Part shown: piece after piece, positions 47,721-58,962 of the stretch
How positions within the stretch are numbered: the first letter of the stretch is position 1
How the letters are laid out: the number at the start of each line of letters is the position of its first letter
NCBI RefSeq assembly: GCF_905475395.1
Contig: NC_058342.1
Location: 34,864,140 to 34,928,139, forward strand
Length of the DNA: 64,000 nucleotides
DNA from: Chrysoperla carnea
Taxonomy: Eukaryota > Arthropoda > Insecta > Neuroptera > Chrysopidae
Direction of reading: 5' to 3'
The notes under the pieces: model-generated
The model's input: only the letters and a program-made list of their open reading frames with translations
The model's database searches: none
Told to the model about the DNA's origin: nothing
Made by a program: the position numbers and the translations under genes

Positions 47721-49380
47721 ACTGATCAAGAGAGCCGCCATCTTTAAAATTCTATTCATTCATGATGTCTGCAAACGTTTTTCAAATTAATAATTCGTCC
47801 AAAAAAATACTTTCAAAATTATCATCGATTCTTTTTATCATTTCGTTATAGGTTTTCAATTTTTGAAAAATTTTACTCATGCCTGCGAAACCTCGAAATT
47901 CATACATTGTCAATTTCGTCCAAAACAATTTAAAATTCTTGGCAATTACGTGAACACTTGTTTTATTTAATCTGATACTTTTACAAAATTTTGATTCTTT
48001 ACATGAAAGATGGACTACCTGGCCAAATTGGCTTGAAATCTTCAAATTTGGATGCTATCAAATACACCGCTGGGACAAATGTTTTCAGAATTGTGAACAT
48101 GATTCTTGACTAAACGGGTCTTTTACTGAAGACAATTTTGGTACACCAATGGTCGAATCGGGAAACATTACTGACTGCCACTGTCTGGGAAGCAACAATA
48201 GCTAGGAGACTAGAGTTTGAAATCTTCAAGCACCTTAATACAAGCACCTTAATAGTATTTCGATTTCTAGATCTGTGAGTCATGTCCCTAGTACCTAGAC
48301 GAAGGGGTTCTCTGTGTCCTCCCAGAGAAAAACCTGCTGCTCGAAGGCGAGACGTCTCTAGGTAAAAGGTGCTATTTAAAGCAGATGAAACTATAGGATT
48401 CTTAGCTTCTCCTCCGGGATTTCTCCCGAGATTGTTTGATCCATGATTTCGGATGCAAACATTCTAAACCTGCCACCCTGCAAGTTTCTACAGGTGCAAA
48501 TAATATGTATGGAGTTTCCATCGTCCTCCATGCAAGGCACAGTCTAATGGTTATACTCAATTTGGCCTATCGCATGCCAACCTGCAGCGATACAGAAGAT
48601 CTTCAGCTTCTTTGTCAAAATTTCCATAATTCCTCGCTGTGATGTTCTATACTAAGTTGTTCGTATTTACCTTGCAAACGAAAATTCCCCAAATTAATCG
48701 ATAGTGGAATCTTCAAGTCAAATCGATAGTCTGAGATCGAGGTTCCGTAGTGCTTCAAATCTAAATTTAGAATTCCGTACCGAAATTATGATCAAGCAAT
48801 GATGTCGCAAATAATTTTGTTTCCAAAATTGGCAAATCATGTATGGTGTTATTTTAAAGTGTCAGCTCTCTTGATCACAAAAAAAAAAAATCAAATTAAA
48901 AATAATCTAACTATCAGTGTTGTTTTCAAAAAGCATTTCAAAAATTATAAATTCTCTCTCTGAATAATAAAAAAATAATTTTGAATGTATATATTTAATT
49001 ATTCCTGAAATATCAATTGCTCATAGTATGTGCATCTTAAATGTCGAATAAAAAAAATACAAAAAAAAATAAATAAATAAATAATTATTTAAACAAAATG
49101 AAACAATCATTAAACAAAAAATATTTAAAATAAAAACAAAAAATTTAAACAAAACAATTACGTCATATCTACTCAACAACAGATGGCACAAGTGTTTTGG
49201 TCCTTTATTTTTTATTTCACTCGTCGTGGAAATGTTGTAATTGAAATCTAACAGAGATAACAAGCGTTTTCTTGGATCATTTCCAAGATTTTTGACATAT
49301 ATAAAGTAAAATAGACATTTTTGTGAGAATCGAAACTACAACCTTTGACTTTCCGGGCCAGTGTTTCAAGATATGTATAT
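47721..49380. other. no gene recognised
   Basis: Intergenic sequence. 48,100-48,650 is less AT-rich but gives no recognisable product in any frame. Confidence 0.4.
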
Positions 49381-49963
49381 TATAGTCCAGTCAAGCGGTA
49401 ATTTCAGATAGAAAAAGGTCGAACGTTAATGAAACTTTATAATGTTGCTCAGAGATGGTTAATTAACAATCTTTTCAAGTTTTGGACCTTGAGCACCCTG
49501 TGCGAAAAGATGGAGAGGGGGAAAACTGTAAAATTTTCGACCTTCCTCCATTACTTTTTTCCCCTTGTCCTAACTGGAATCCTTAGGAGAATTCCTCCTT
49601 ATTTCTCTGTTCTACCCGAACAGTGATGATATGTTGTCGTAATTGTGATTCCTGGTTACAATCACCAACCTTGGACACCCCCCACCCCCATATCTCGGTA
49701 AAGAATTGACGGTCAAACAACTTTGAATGGTCAAAATTGTAAGGAAGTAAGGGAAAAATTAAAAATTGACGAAAAATCGGAGGAAGGTCTAAAATTTTGT
49801 AGTTTCCCCCCTAATCCCTTAATCCTCTTTTTGCACAGGGTCCTCGAGATCCAAGGTTTGAGAAAATGTTAATTAACCTTTCCTGAATCACATCCCCAAG
49901 TTTCATTAGGTACTGATCTTTCCCACCTAGCCCCACTTTTCCCAACCTGTCGACTGTATTATA
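49381..49963. mobile_element. inverted-repeat (fold-back) element
   Basis: The two halves are diverged reverse complements. The left starts TATAGTCCAGTCAAGCGG and includes GTTAATTAACAATCTTTTC, GAGCACCCTGTGCG and CGACCTTCCTCCATT. The right carries the complements (GGTTAATTAACATTTTCTC, GAGGACCCTGTGCA, AGACCTTCCTCCGAT on the minus strand) and ends TATAATACAGTCGACAGG on the minus strand. Arms are about 170 bp around a ~230 bp centre. No coding capacity is seen and the superfamily is unknown. Confidence 0.65.
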
Positions 49964-51054
49964 ATTTCATATCAGAAATTCATCTAAAGGTAAGGCAACA
50001 CGATGCTCAAATCGACACTCGTGTGAATCGATGGTTTTGTCTGTTTCCTCATTTTCATATGAAAATGTGTTATAAATCCTATCATTTCAAGGAGATTTAA
50101 AAGTGAAGTCTAGGTTCAGATCCTCATTTTCTCTTTTCACCAACGAGACTAGTAGAAAAAAAAAGCTATAGTTACATCATTTACATGACGGTAAATTTGA
50201 GAAATAAAGGTACCGCTAGCGTGTGAATAGATATGACGTGACCACAAAAACCTAACCTAATGTTAAATGTCACCTGAAAATAAAATAAAAAATTTTTTTA
50301 GACGTCATATATATAATTATATAATATTATTATATAAACAATAAACAAAACAAAAATTTTTTGTGTTTTTTAAGGAAAAAAAAATTAATATGGCGCCATT
50401 TTATTATGAATATATTTAAAAATATTTTTCTCGCTGTTTGTGTAAATTTATATTTTATGTAAAACGCTGTAATAATTCCGATTAAAAAAAATCTCTACTC
50501 AAAAAAAAAACAATTGATATAAAAAAAAAAATGTTCAGTGTTTAAAATTTTCACTAAAAAGTAAAAAGTTTAGTATGGGCGATAGAGCAGAATATCATGG
50601 GTGTGTTTGTCTTGGGGGATGACGAAGCTGAATACGATTTTCGAACGATTAACCTTACATTTTATTCGATAAACACGCATTTCTAGTTCGTTAATGGGTT
50701 TGGTATTCCAGAGTATTACTAGTCCTTCGAATCGGATTTAATGTTCACCCTTTTCAGAAGAATTCCTTTTCAGGAGAAGTGACAATTCATATACGAAAAG
50801 TAATGCTTTCCCATCGTAAGTTCGTAAAGGAAACTTATTTTTTTGAAAATATTCAAAACTACTTTTAAATGAAAATATCGCTTTGATTGATAAGTAATCA
50901 ATTGTTTATTTCATATAAATTTGATACATTGCGCCTGCGCAACATACTCCTCAGATTTTCTTCATAAGAATAATCTGTAACTTCATAAGAATAATCTGCT
51001 ACTCAGATTTTCTTCATAAGAATAATCTCGATTAAGATTTCAAACATAAAATAG
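49964..51054. other. no gene recognised
   Basis: AT-rich intergenic sequence with a small tandem repeat at about 50,950-51,030 (TTCTTCATAAGAATAATCT repeated three times). Confidence 0.4.
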
Positions 51055-51140
51055 AAATCGGTGCACCCGTTTAGGAGCCACGATGCCACAATTAGCCACG
51101 TTAAACTTATAACACCCCTCTTTTTCCGTCAGGGGTTGAA
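51055..51140 (-). repeat. RTE-like 3' end repeat, minus orientation
   Basis: GGTGCACCCGTTTAGGAGCC and ACGATGCCACAATTAGCC are the reverse complement of the block order at 17.64 kb. ACTTATAACACCCCTC then matches the copy at 57.5 kb. Confidence 0.5.
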
Positions 51141-51419
51141 ACGACTGAATGAAACATCGTTTGAAAAGAAGAATACAAGAGGTACGATTCCAAAAACAGA
51201 CATACAAACATAGTGGTCATAGTTATGACATTTTGGGGGGGGGGGTAAATTTAACTTTAATTAAAAAAGCATGAGTCCCACAATTTTTATAAAACCACCT
51301 CCGTAATATTTCTCAATTCAAATTTATTCATAAGTTTTTGTAGCGTACCGTGTAAGATATAAGTCAGAAATAATAGAAACTCGCTAACAGGTAAGTATTA
51401 TTAACTATTCAATTTGAGT

Positions 51420-51489
51420 TTAAATCAAGACGGTCGCCCCAAATTGATGGTTGCCTAGGGCCCCGTTGAGGGTTAATCCGGCCCTGTCA
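51420..51489 (-). mobile_element. hAT-like terminus, single end
   Basis: On the minus strand CAGGGCCGGATTAACCCTC begins a hAT-like end, followed by GGGGCCCTAGGCAACC. No partner end was found at lower coordinates, so it is a truncated copy. It joins the open frame at 51,490-51,725. Confidence 0.55.
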
Positions 51490-51725
51490 AGACCACATAC
51501 AACAGACTCGTGCTCAGGAATTATCCAAGGAAGGGTTTTTTTTAAAGGTTTTAAAGTATCGTTTATTATTTGGATAATTTTCCTAAACTCTTCTCCAACG
51601 TTTCCTGTTCTTTGAAACAAAATATGTTTCGCAGCATCAGCTTGTTCGATAACGTCGCCATGATCCAGGTTTTCTATTTGAAGTACTCGACTCAAAGACA
51701 AAGTCAAAGAGTGTACCGAATTCAA
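51490..51725 (-). pseudogene. possible decayed protein-coding fragment
   Basis: About 78 codons on the minus strand read as a plausible soluble protein (VLQIENLDHGDVIEQADAA, GNVGEEFRKIIQIINDTL) with less AT-biased composition than the surroundings. The downstream side is replaced by a hAT-like end at 51,489. I cannot place it in a family; a transposase remnant or a chance frame are both possible. Confidence 0.3.
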
Positions 51726-53130
51726 AATATGAAATTCTTCTCATAAACAGGTGCATTTACAGGACTATATTGTTAATTCAAAGTTAGATTTACAAAGAAA
51801 ATTTACCGCGTGGAATGTTTGACGCATGTCCAAAACGAGGAATCTCTCATCACCCGTCAAAAAAATGGTTTAAGGAAATAAAAAAAATTTTGTAAATCGT
51901 TAATAAATTTTTATTTCATTCTTTTTTTCACAAAAATAACATTATCATGTTTGTTCCAAAGGCCTGCACATGCGTCATAAAGTCAAGGTTACTTTTTCTG
52001 ATTCAAAAAAAATATGTAACTTTTGCTTAGAAGCTCACAAAGATCGTTTATTCGCGTTTTGAGAAAATTTTTACTTCCAAGCCAGGACCTCAAATGCGGC
52101 TATTATATACATTTTAAATTACTACGAATTGCAAAGTAAGCGAATGAATTCGATCAACGTAAAGTCGATAACAATAATAAATGCGTGCTAGTGACCTCTA
52201 TGCGTCAAAGCACAAACGAAAATCATTCTAGCCAGTTAATGTCACTTTTTCGAAGAACAAAATTGCTTTTACGGACATCTATGATCGGATTACCAACTTT
52301 TACATTCGTACGACTTTTATATTCGAATTTCTATATATTCGTTCTTCAGGGTGGACAAAAAAGAGACTATTTCAGAATTCCCTGACAGATCCAAATTTCT
52401 CAATTCGAGTTATTTTTAGCTTTTAAAATAATTTTAACCTTCGCAAAAATAAAAGCGTGACACTTTTTGTTTCGTTAAAAATACCCAATGTTTACGGGCA
52501 TGTAACCTTATTTTCCCTGGCCCTTTTGGGTTTGTATCACAGCTCATTTGAAGGGTATAGATATAAACTTGAAGATGACTCTAACTTACCAAAAATCCAA
52601 TTTTCAATATTTCCAACTGATTCTAGGCCATTCCATGCATTTTGACTTTAGCATGCCGTTTTTCTTTCTTTCAAATAAGCCAATTAGTCGAAATCGTGAA
52701 GAAGTAAGCACCCTTTTATTCGAGGCGGGGGTCTTCAGAGTGATAAACTTCCGTTCTGATGTAGATTTTCTGGTGTAGAGGGGGGTCTTAAGGCTATTTG
52801 ATCAATGAAGAAGTTCAAAATAGAGCGAAAGTATTGAAGTATTACAAATATGTAAATATATTATAACTAGCTTGATACCCGCCCGATTCACTGGGCTTAC
52901 ATGTAAAAACCACTGCTTTGTAGCCTCCACCCCTTTTGATAGCTCACTTATCCCTCTTCCATAACACTCGAAGGGATTGTTTTACACAGCTTAAACATAT
53001 GCACAGTTTTCAATTGTTTTAAGTGTAAATTTCGGAGTATATTTTAAAGTAAGAAGGATAAACTGTCTTTATGAACATGCGCAGAAATACCAAGTGGAAC
53101 AAACTTTGTATATTTTATAAATGTAAATAT
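51726..53130. other. no gene recognised
   Basis: Intergenic AT-rich DNA. A short repeat starting CTAGCTTGATACCCGCCC at 52,866 resembles the TAGCTGACCC-type repeat at 25.15 kb. Confidence 0.4.
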
Positions 53131-53132
53131 TT

Positions 53133-53144
53133 TTTATTTTTATT
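53133..53144 (-). terminator. candidate Rlip polyadenylation signals
   Basis: Two adjacent AATAAA hexamers on the minus strand lie about 105 bp downstream of the Rlip stop codon, a sensible distance for a short 3' UTR. Confidence 0.5.
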
Positions 53145-53247
53145 TTTTTATAATAATTAATTTCAAAGCAAACAATAATATTTAAAAAAAAAACAAAAAT
53201 TATGCAATTGGAATTCGATAATCGTTATAGAAAATTCGAGAATTTGT

Positions 53248-56200
53248 TTAACCTTGACTTAAGGCAATAAATAATAATTGAGATTGTAGATTAACACATT
53301 CCTCACGTTGTTCCATTAATTCCCGAATCAGTGTGTTCTTTTTAATATTCAATATTTGATTTTCCTTCATTAATAAATCGATCACTTGATCCCAATCTAA
53401 ATGATCATTGTCAATAATTTGGGTTGTATTTTGAGCGGTTGTATCTGGATGATCATCAACAATTAATTGTTTTTTCAATTGACCTATCTCATTTTTCTCG
53501 ATTTGTATTTGAGTTAATAAGTACGTTTGTAATTCGATTAATTCGGAATTTTGGAATTGTAATAATAGAATATTTTTATCGTCGTCCGACATTGTTGGTC
53601 GTATTATTTGTGATTCAACAATTGGTTGTGGGACAGTTTGTACGGCAGATTCTTCAACGGGTTTTGGTTCGGCTTCCACGACAGTTGAATCGACATTATC
53701 AACACTGGGTTCCTGTTGGAAAAATTTATATCTTTAAAATCAAGGTCAGTATTATTTTAAATATATAAAGAGTTTTCTTATGTGCGTTCATTACTGAAAA
53801 ATGGTTTTTTTTTAATTTTCTTTCTTAAATAATTCACTGATTTTGAATTCACGTTACTTTTATTAAAATAGGACTTTGAGTTGTCAGGAAAGCTTGAAAA
53901 ACTAATTTTGGGTCAAGCTTTTCATCTTTGATCTAAGTTTTATGCTACCTCTCATTTTTGAGGTAAATATCGGGAATATGACCCCCGAATTTTGAAATCT
54001 ACTAAAGGTAGGTTAAATTTGACCCCAAATTCGAAAAGCATGACTCAAATTTAGTAGAATTACATACTTTGTTTATCAAAATTGGATAAAATTTGGATTT
54101 GATAGAGCAAAATTAAAATTTTTGGATTTTGATGACGTCACTATGTTCAAAAAATTATTTTTTTTGATAACACTGGCAAACTTTATCCGATTTGGATGGA
54201 ATTTTTTTTGAAACCTACTAATTTTAGATCAAGCTTTTCATTTTTGATGTAAGTTTTATGTTATCTCTCTTTTTTGTGGTCAATATCGGGACCAGGACCC
54301 CCGAATTTTGAAATCTATTAAAGGTAGGTTAAATTTGACCCCAAATTCGAAAAGCATGACCCAAATTTAGTAGAATTACATACTTTGTTTATCAAAATTG
54401 GATAAAATTTGGATTTGATAGAGCAAAATTAAAATTTTTGGATTTTGATGACGTCACTATGTTCAAAAAATTATTTTTTTTGATAACACTGGCAAACTTT
54501 ATCCGATTTGGATGGAATTTTTTTTGAAACCTACTAATTTTAGATCAAGCTTTTCATTTTTGATGTAAGTTTTATGTTATCTCTCTTTTTTGTGGTCAAT
54601 ATCGGGACCAGGACCCCCGAATTTTGAAATCCATTAAAGATAGGTTAAATTTCACCACAAATTCGAAAAGTATGACCCAAATTTAGTAGGATTACATACT
54701 TTGTTTATCAAAATTGGATATAATTTGGAATTAATAGAGCAAAATTAAAATTTTTGGATTTTGACGACGTCACTAAGTTACAAAAATCAATTTTTTTGAT
54801 AACATCGGTAAATTTTATCCGATTTGGATGAAATTTTTTTTGAAACCTACTAATTTTGGGTCAAGATTTTCATTTTTGATCGTAGTTTTTCGCTACCACT
54901 CGCATATGTGAATTTAAATTATGCATTTGTTAAACAGGACAAGCTTTTTTGGATTTTGCGTATTAAGTTGTGGAATATTAACGGATACATTAAATAAATA
55001 AGAAGAGCCTGTTGATTGATCCTACCTGTTGAGGTACATTATTTATTTCCACAGTGGCTTCAATTGTTTCAATTTTCACATCGATACTGTTCGTATCGTC
55101 CACGTTATTCTCATGATTATGTGAAGTATCTTGGCACTTTTGTACAGAACGTAATTTACGTTTTAATTGTGTAATTATACGTTGTACATCCCATAATTGT
55201 TCCTCCCGATCTTTCGTTACAAATCCCGCATGCATGTCGTGATGTATTTGCGATAAAAGTGATTCTTGTTTTTTAAGTTCAAGTGCTATGTCGTTCGCAT
55301 CGTTTAATAAGTTTACGGCCGTTGAATTTAATGGAGGTTTGTACCTAGTAAAATTAACAAATGTATTAAGGAAAATTAATTTTCTTTGATTTAAGTTTTC
55401 GCAATACTTACTTAGTTATAACCGTTTCTGTGAATATTAATTTCGAATGGACCAATAACATCGTTATTAATCTCTGACTCATTAATAGTACGGGACTTAA
55501 AGTAACAGCCATACATTGAAAATTCATTTTTGTATGTTTTTCCTGGAAAAGTTCATTGAATTATAAAAAAAAAATTTCAGAAATACATTTAATTCCGTTT
55601 TACAGCTTCTTAGGTTAGGTTAGGTTAGAGTAGCTGTCCTGGGGTGTGACACGCTTAGACCATAGGGTCCGTTGTGATACCGTAAATGGGTTGGCCCATC
55701 CCCGGCCACTACTCCATGAACCATTTGGAGCTGTTTAAGAACAGCAGGAGGTCTTTGACGTCGACTGACTTTAGGCCGGACAGGTCGTCAAAGAGAGGCT
55801 GGCTCAAGTAAGTCCATCTCCTCATGACAAGAGCTGGGCAGTGACAGAGAAGATGAGACATTGTCTCCTCCTCGTCATCACTGTGACAGCTCCCACAGTA
55901 GTCGTGATACACTGCCAAGCCTAAGCGTTCAGCAAGCAGTCCGCCACCAAATTAGCAAAGAGTAACATTCATAATAAGAGTAATCACGACAAGCTAATTC
56001 TTACTGATGATGACTACTTGGTAGTCGAAATACGTATTTATAAAATACAAAAAACTGATGTAGGAAATTGGGGCAAATATCGAAATTTATTTCCAACAAA
56101 TTCAGTTTTAAAGAAGATTTTAATTTTGTATGTGAATAGATTAACAGCCCCCTCCCCCCACCGTTTTAAAATAAATATACTTACATGACTAATAACATTA

Positions 56201-58962
56201 TGTAAGTGAACCATTAACCATGATAGTAATGTTTGATTACATAATGGTAATTGTGAAATTAAATTTTGCATTTCAATTTCACTACTATTGGCACTAGCTT
56301 CCTCAAATTTTGGTAATAATTCATTTGTTAAAATCGGTGACGGTAGATCACGTATAAATGATTTTATTAAACCAGTGGCGGTTGTTACATCAAAATCTAA
56401 CCAATTCACTTTATGCCGTGTATTATATAATTGTCTAACTTGTTGTACTTTTGATTTAACCGAACTGATTTTGTATAGATTCTCGAATACCATACCATAT
56501 TCTTCGAGGTAATCGATACTTTCACGTATTGGTAACGGTAATTGAACGCCATCATGACAACGGCTACGTTCCACAGCTAAATCTAAACTTACACCGAATA
56601 TTGGTTGTTCTTCTGTAACAAAAAATTATATTTTAGGATTCCGTACCATACTATTTCTTTTTTTTCGTCCGTCTGTCTGTGTTATATCGAGGAAATCGTT
56701 CCGAGATGTCACGCATCTTGTAGATTTATAGGCGATAACTCAAAAACTATTCGCCCAATTATTAAATTATCCCACTTTTTGTGTTATTTGGGTCGAAATT
56801 ACCTTATAAACTGAGTTTTATCAATTTCTGAAAGAAATTTTTGTTTGTAAATTTTTCGATTTTTTTCTAAGGGGTACCCCTTAATAAAATTGCAAAAAAT
56901 CGAAAAAAAATGTATGTTTCCGATTTCGATAAAACTTAGTTTAATAGGTTATTTTGACCCGAAAAATACAAAAATCGCATCGATTCCACGATTGGATGTA
57001 TCATTTTCAAAATATCGCCTAAAATTGTACTCGAAAACCGCATATCTCGAAAGCTATCCATCCAATCGAGGAATGGATGCGATTTTCGTGTTTTTCGGGT
57101 CAAAATTACCTTGTAAACTGAGTTTTATCGATTTCCGGAACAACAATTTTTTTGTAAATTTTTCGATTTTTTCTAAGGGGTACCCCTTAAGAAAATTGCA
57201 AAAAATCGAAAAAAATATGTGTGTTTCCGATTCCGATAAAACTCAGTTTTTAAGGATACTTTGACCTGAAAAAAACAAAAATCGCATCGATTCCACGATT
57301 GGATAATTCATTTTCAAGATATCGCCTAAAATCGTATTCGAAAACAACACATTTAAAAAAAAAAAAAAAAAAAAACCGATAAATGAGCTTTTTCCAAACT
57401 AAACCGATTTTGTTGAAACACAAGAACACTTTCGATTAAATTATCTTTCTAACAAAATAAATAAAAATCGGTTTATTCGTATAGGAGTTACCATGCCACA
57501 GACAGACAGACGAACATAACAATAAAACTTATAATACCCCTCCCTCCTACTTTTTCCCTTTGCATCAAGGGTTAAAATTGACTTCAGACCATATATAGGA
57601 ACTGACTTTTAGGTGAGAGTGGTTGGGGTAGGACACATTTAGATCATAGGGTCCGTTGTGATACCGAAAAATGGTTGGTCCATCCCCGGTCACTACTTCA
57701 TGAACCATTTGGAGCTGTTTACCTTCAATATCTAAACCCTCATTTTTACGTTTCTCTTTTTTATCAGATTTTGGTTTTTCTTTATTCTTTTCATTCTTTT
57801 TCTCCTTATCTTTCTCCTTTTTCTTATCAATTGAATCTTTATCCTTATCTTTATTGTCTTTTTCCCTTGATTTTTCACGTTTCTCCTTATTTTTAGATGC
57901 AAATTTAAATGATTTAGTTTTTTTCGATTTTAATGGACTTCTACAAAAAATTACAAGAAACATTATTTAAAAAAAAACCGGAAACGAGTTTCGATTGCAT
58001 GATTTTCATACTTACTTTGATTCGGTTTCTTCAGGAGAACTTTCACCTTCAAGCGCTGCATATCCACGATCTTTTTTCGAATCTTTATCTTTTCTTTTTC
58101 CAATTAACAAATCTTTTTTACTTAATTTCCCACTTTCATCTCCACTTACTACAAATTAATTACAAAATTGAAAATGAGAAAATTATCAATACTGTCATGA
58201 AACGGTAGTCAAACTTTGGCTGCATGTTTTAAAAAAAATAAATATATATACAAAGCTAATTTACAATGTACAGATGGGTCCTACGAACCCAAGACCCAAT
58301 TGACCTATGTTGCTCATTTACGAACACGACCTCACTTTTTACGTCCTCAGCACGCTATAAAAATTTCAGCTTGATTTCTCTTTTCTTTTTTGAGTAATCG
58401 TGATGACAGACGACAGACAGACAGAGAGACATACGGAAATGGGCTAATTAGGTTACAAACTTGGGACTAAACTTAATATACCTTGATGTATTTCATATAT
58501 ACATGGTATAAAAAAAATTGATTAGTCAATTATCTTCCTTCAAGTCGGTGCAAGTGTCAATTTAGATTTTCAAATATTAATATCTCAAAAAATTTTACTC
58601 TTACATCCTTCTGAACATATTTCTATGATCCGTTGGATCCTCTAAATTTTATATAGCCTTGAAATTTCATATTAACATTGCTGAAATCACTTCGAAACAA
58701 TGAATAAATCGTGCTTCAAAATTTTCTCAGCAGGGAGTGGCTATAGACTTATTAAAACAATCGAGTTACTCATGGAATGGAAGAGCTGTAATAATTTGTA
58801 CCTCTAATACAAAACAAACATGCAGCGAAAATTTGACTACAACAATTCCAAAATTCATGATTCCATACAATCGCTTTCATTGCTCTTTTTTCCCGTATCG
58901 TATGCGTATAATCTTGAGAATGTTGATTGATCCGATTCCGAGTTATCATAATTTAAATCCAT
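53248..58962 (-). CDS. Rlip: Rlip (RalBP1), Ral effector with RhoGAP domain
   Basis: Effector that couples Ral GTPase to endocytosis and Cdc42/Rac signalling. Exons in reading order: 58962-58869, 58148-58016, 57940-57723, 56612-56185, 55542-55412, 55344-55026, 53712-53248. All are GT-AG; the sum is 1,788 nt (595 residues plus TAA), near the usual ~600-655. The start is secured by an in-frame TAA 18 nt upstream. Order: N-terminus with FSRLYAYDTG; SKKDLLIGKRKDKD and DRGYAALEGESSPEE (~32-75); Lys/Glu-rich linker (~85-148); RhoGAP (~150-335; GVSLDLAVERSRC, IKSFIRDLPSPIL, HTKMNFQCMAVTLSP); Ral-binding coiled coil (~340-441; EEQLWDVQRIITQLKRKLRS); C-terminal coiled coil (~455-595). The GAP arginine finger position is Lys (56,472-56,470). 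Introns hold several repeats, and a LINE piece abuts the exon 3 donor. Confidence 0.95.
53895..54900. repeat. 316 bp tandem repeat in the last Rlip intron
   Basis: About 3.1 units; the marker CCTACTAATTTTAGATCAAG recurs at 54,214, 54,530 and 54,846 (316 bp spacing), with a diverged first marker near 53,898. Units 1 and 2 are almost identical over their middle part and the last is more diverged. Each unit includes GACGTCACTA and ACCCCCGAATTTTG. It lies in the intron between the exons at 55,026 and 53,712. Confidence 0.9.
55610..55957 (-). mobile_element. LINE fragment (family L1w) in Rlip intron, ORF2 end plus 3' UTR and tail
   Basis: The minus strand encodes VYHDYCGSCHSDDEEETMSH and LLCHCPALVMRRW, the retrotransposon Cys/His C-terminus, ending in TAG. 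A 3' UTR follows with GGTATCACAACGGACCCTA, CTAAGCGTGTCACACCCC and AGGACAGCTACTC, then the tail TAACCTAACCTAACCTAAG. It is the most complete 3' end of this family in the window and the copy that best shows the tail. Confidence 0.88.
56720..57345. repeat. 305 bp palindromic tandem repeat in Rlip intron
   Basis: About two units of the family also found in PlexA. Centres AAGGGGTACCCCTT lie at 56,869-56,882 and 57,175-57,188, 306 bp apart. Arms contain CCTTATAAACTGAGTTTTAT and, inverted, GATAAAACTCAGTTTTTAAG. Confidence 0.85.
57400..57560 (-). repeat. RTE-like 3' end repeat in Rlip intron
   Basis: ATAGGAGTTACCATGCCACA and CAGACAGACAGACG followed by ACTTATAATACCCCTCC are the inverse of the order at 17.64 kb. 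The block directly adjoins the palindromic repeat on its left. Confidence 0.5.
57608..57721 (-). mobile_element. truncated LINE (family L1w) abutting the Rlip exon 3 donor
   Basis: It aligns with the copy at 55.61-55.74 kb: CATAGGGTCCGTTGTGATAC, CCATCCCCGGTCACTACTTC and AACCATTTGGAGCTGTTTA. Homology ends at 57,721, the second base of the exon 3 splice donor GT (57,722-57,721). The pentamer tail is degenerate. Confidence 0.8.
58250..58510 (-). repeat. interspersed repeat family R in Rlip intron 1
   Basis: Inverted relative to 2.3-3.06 kb: TGCTCATTTACGAACACG, CTCACTTTTTACGTCCTC, AATTTCAGCTTGATTTC, a short GACAGACAGAC run, then CTTGGGACTAAACTTAATAT and CATATATACATGGTATAA. Confidence 0.65.

Noticed and set aside
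57565..57722. Rlip exon 3 extending through the LINE as an exonised segment
   Set aside because: The frame stays open, but the later GT sites examined leave no one-base overhang, whereas the next exon requires one; only the donor at 57,722 keeps the RhoGAP frame.
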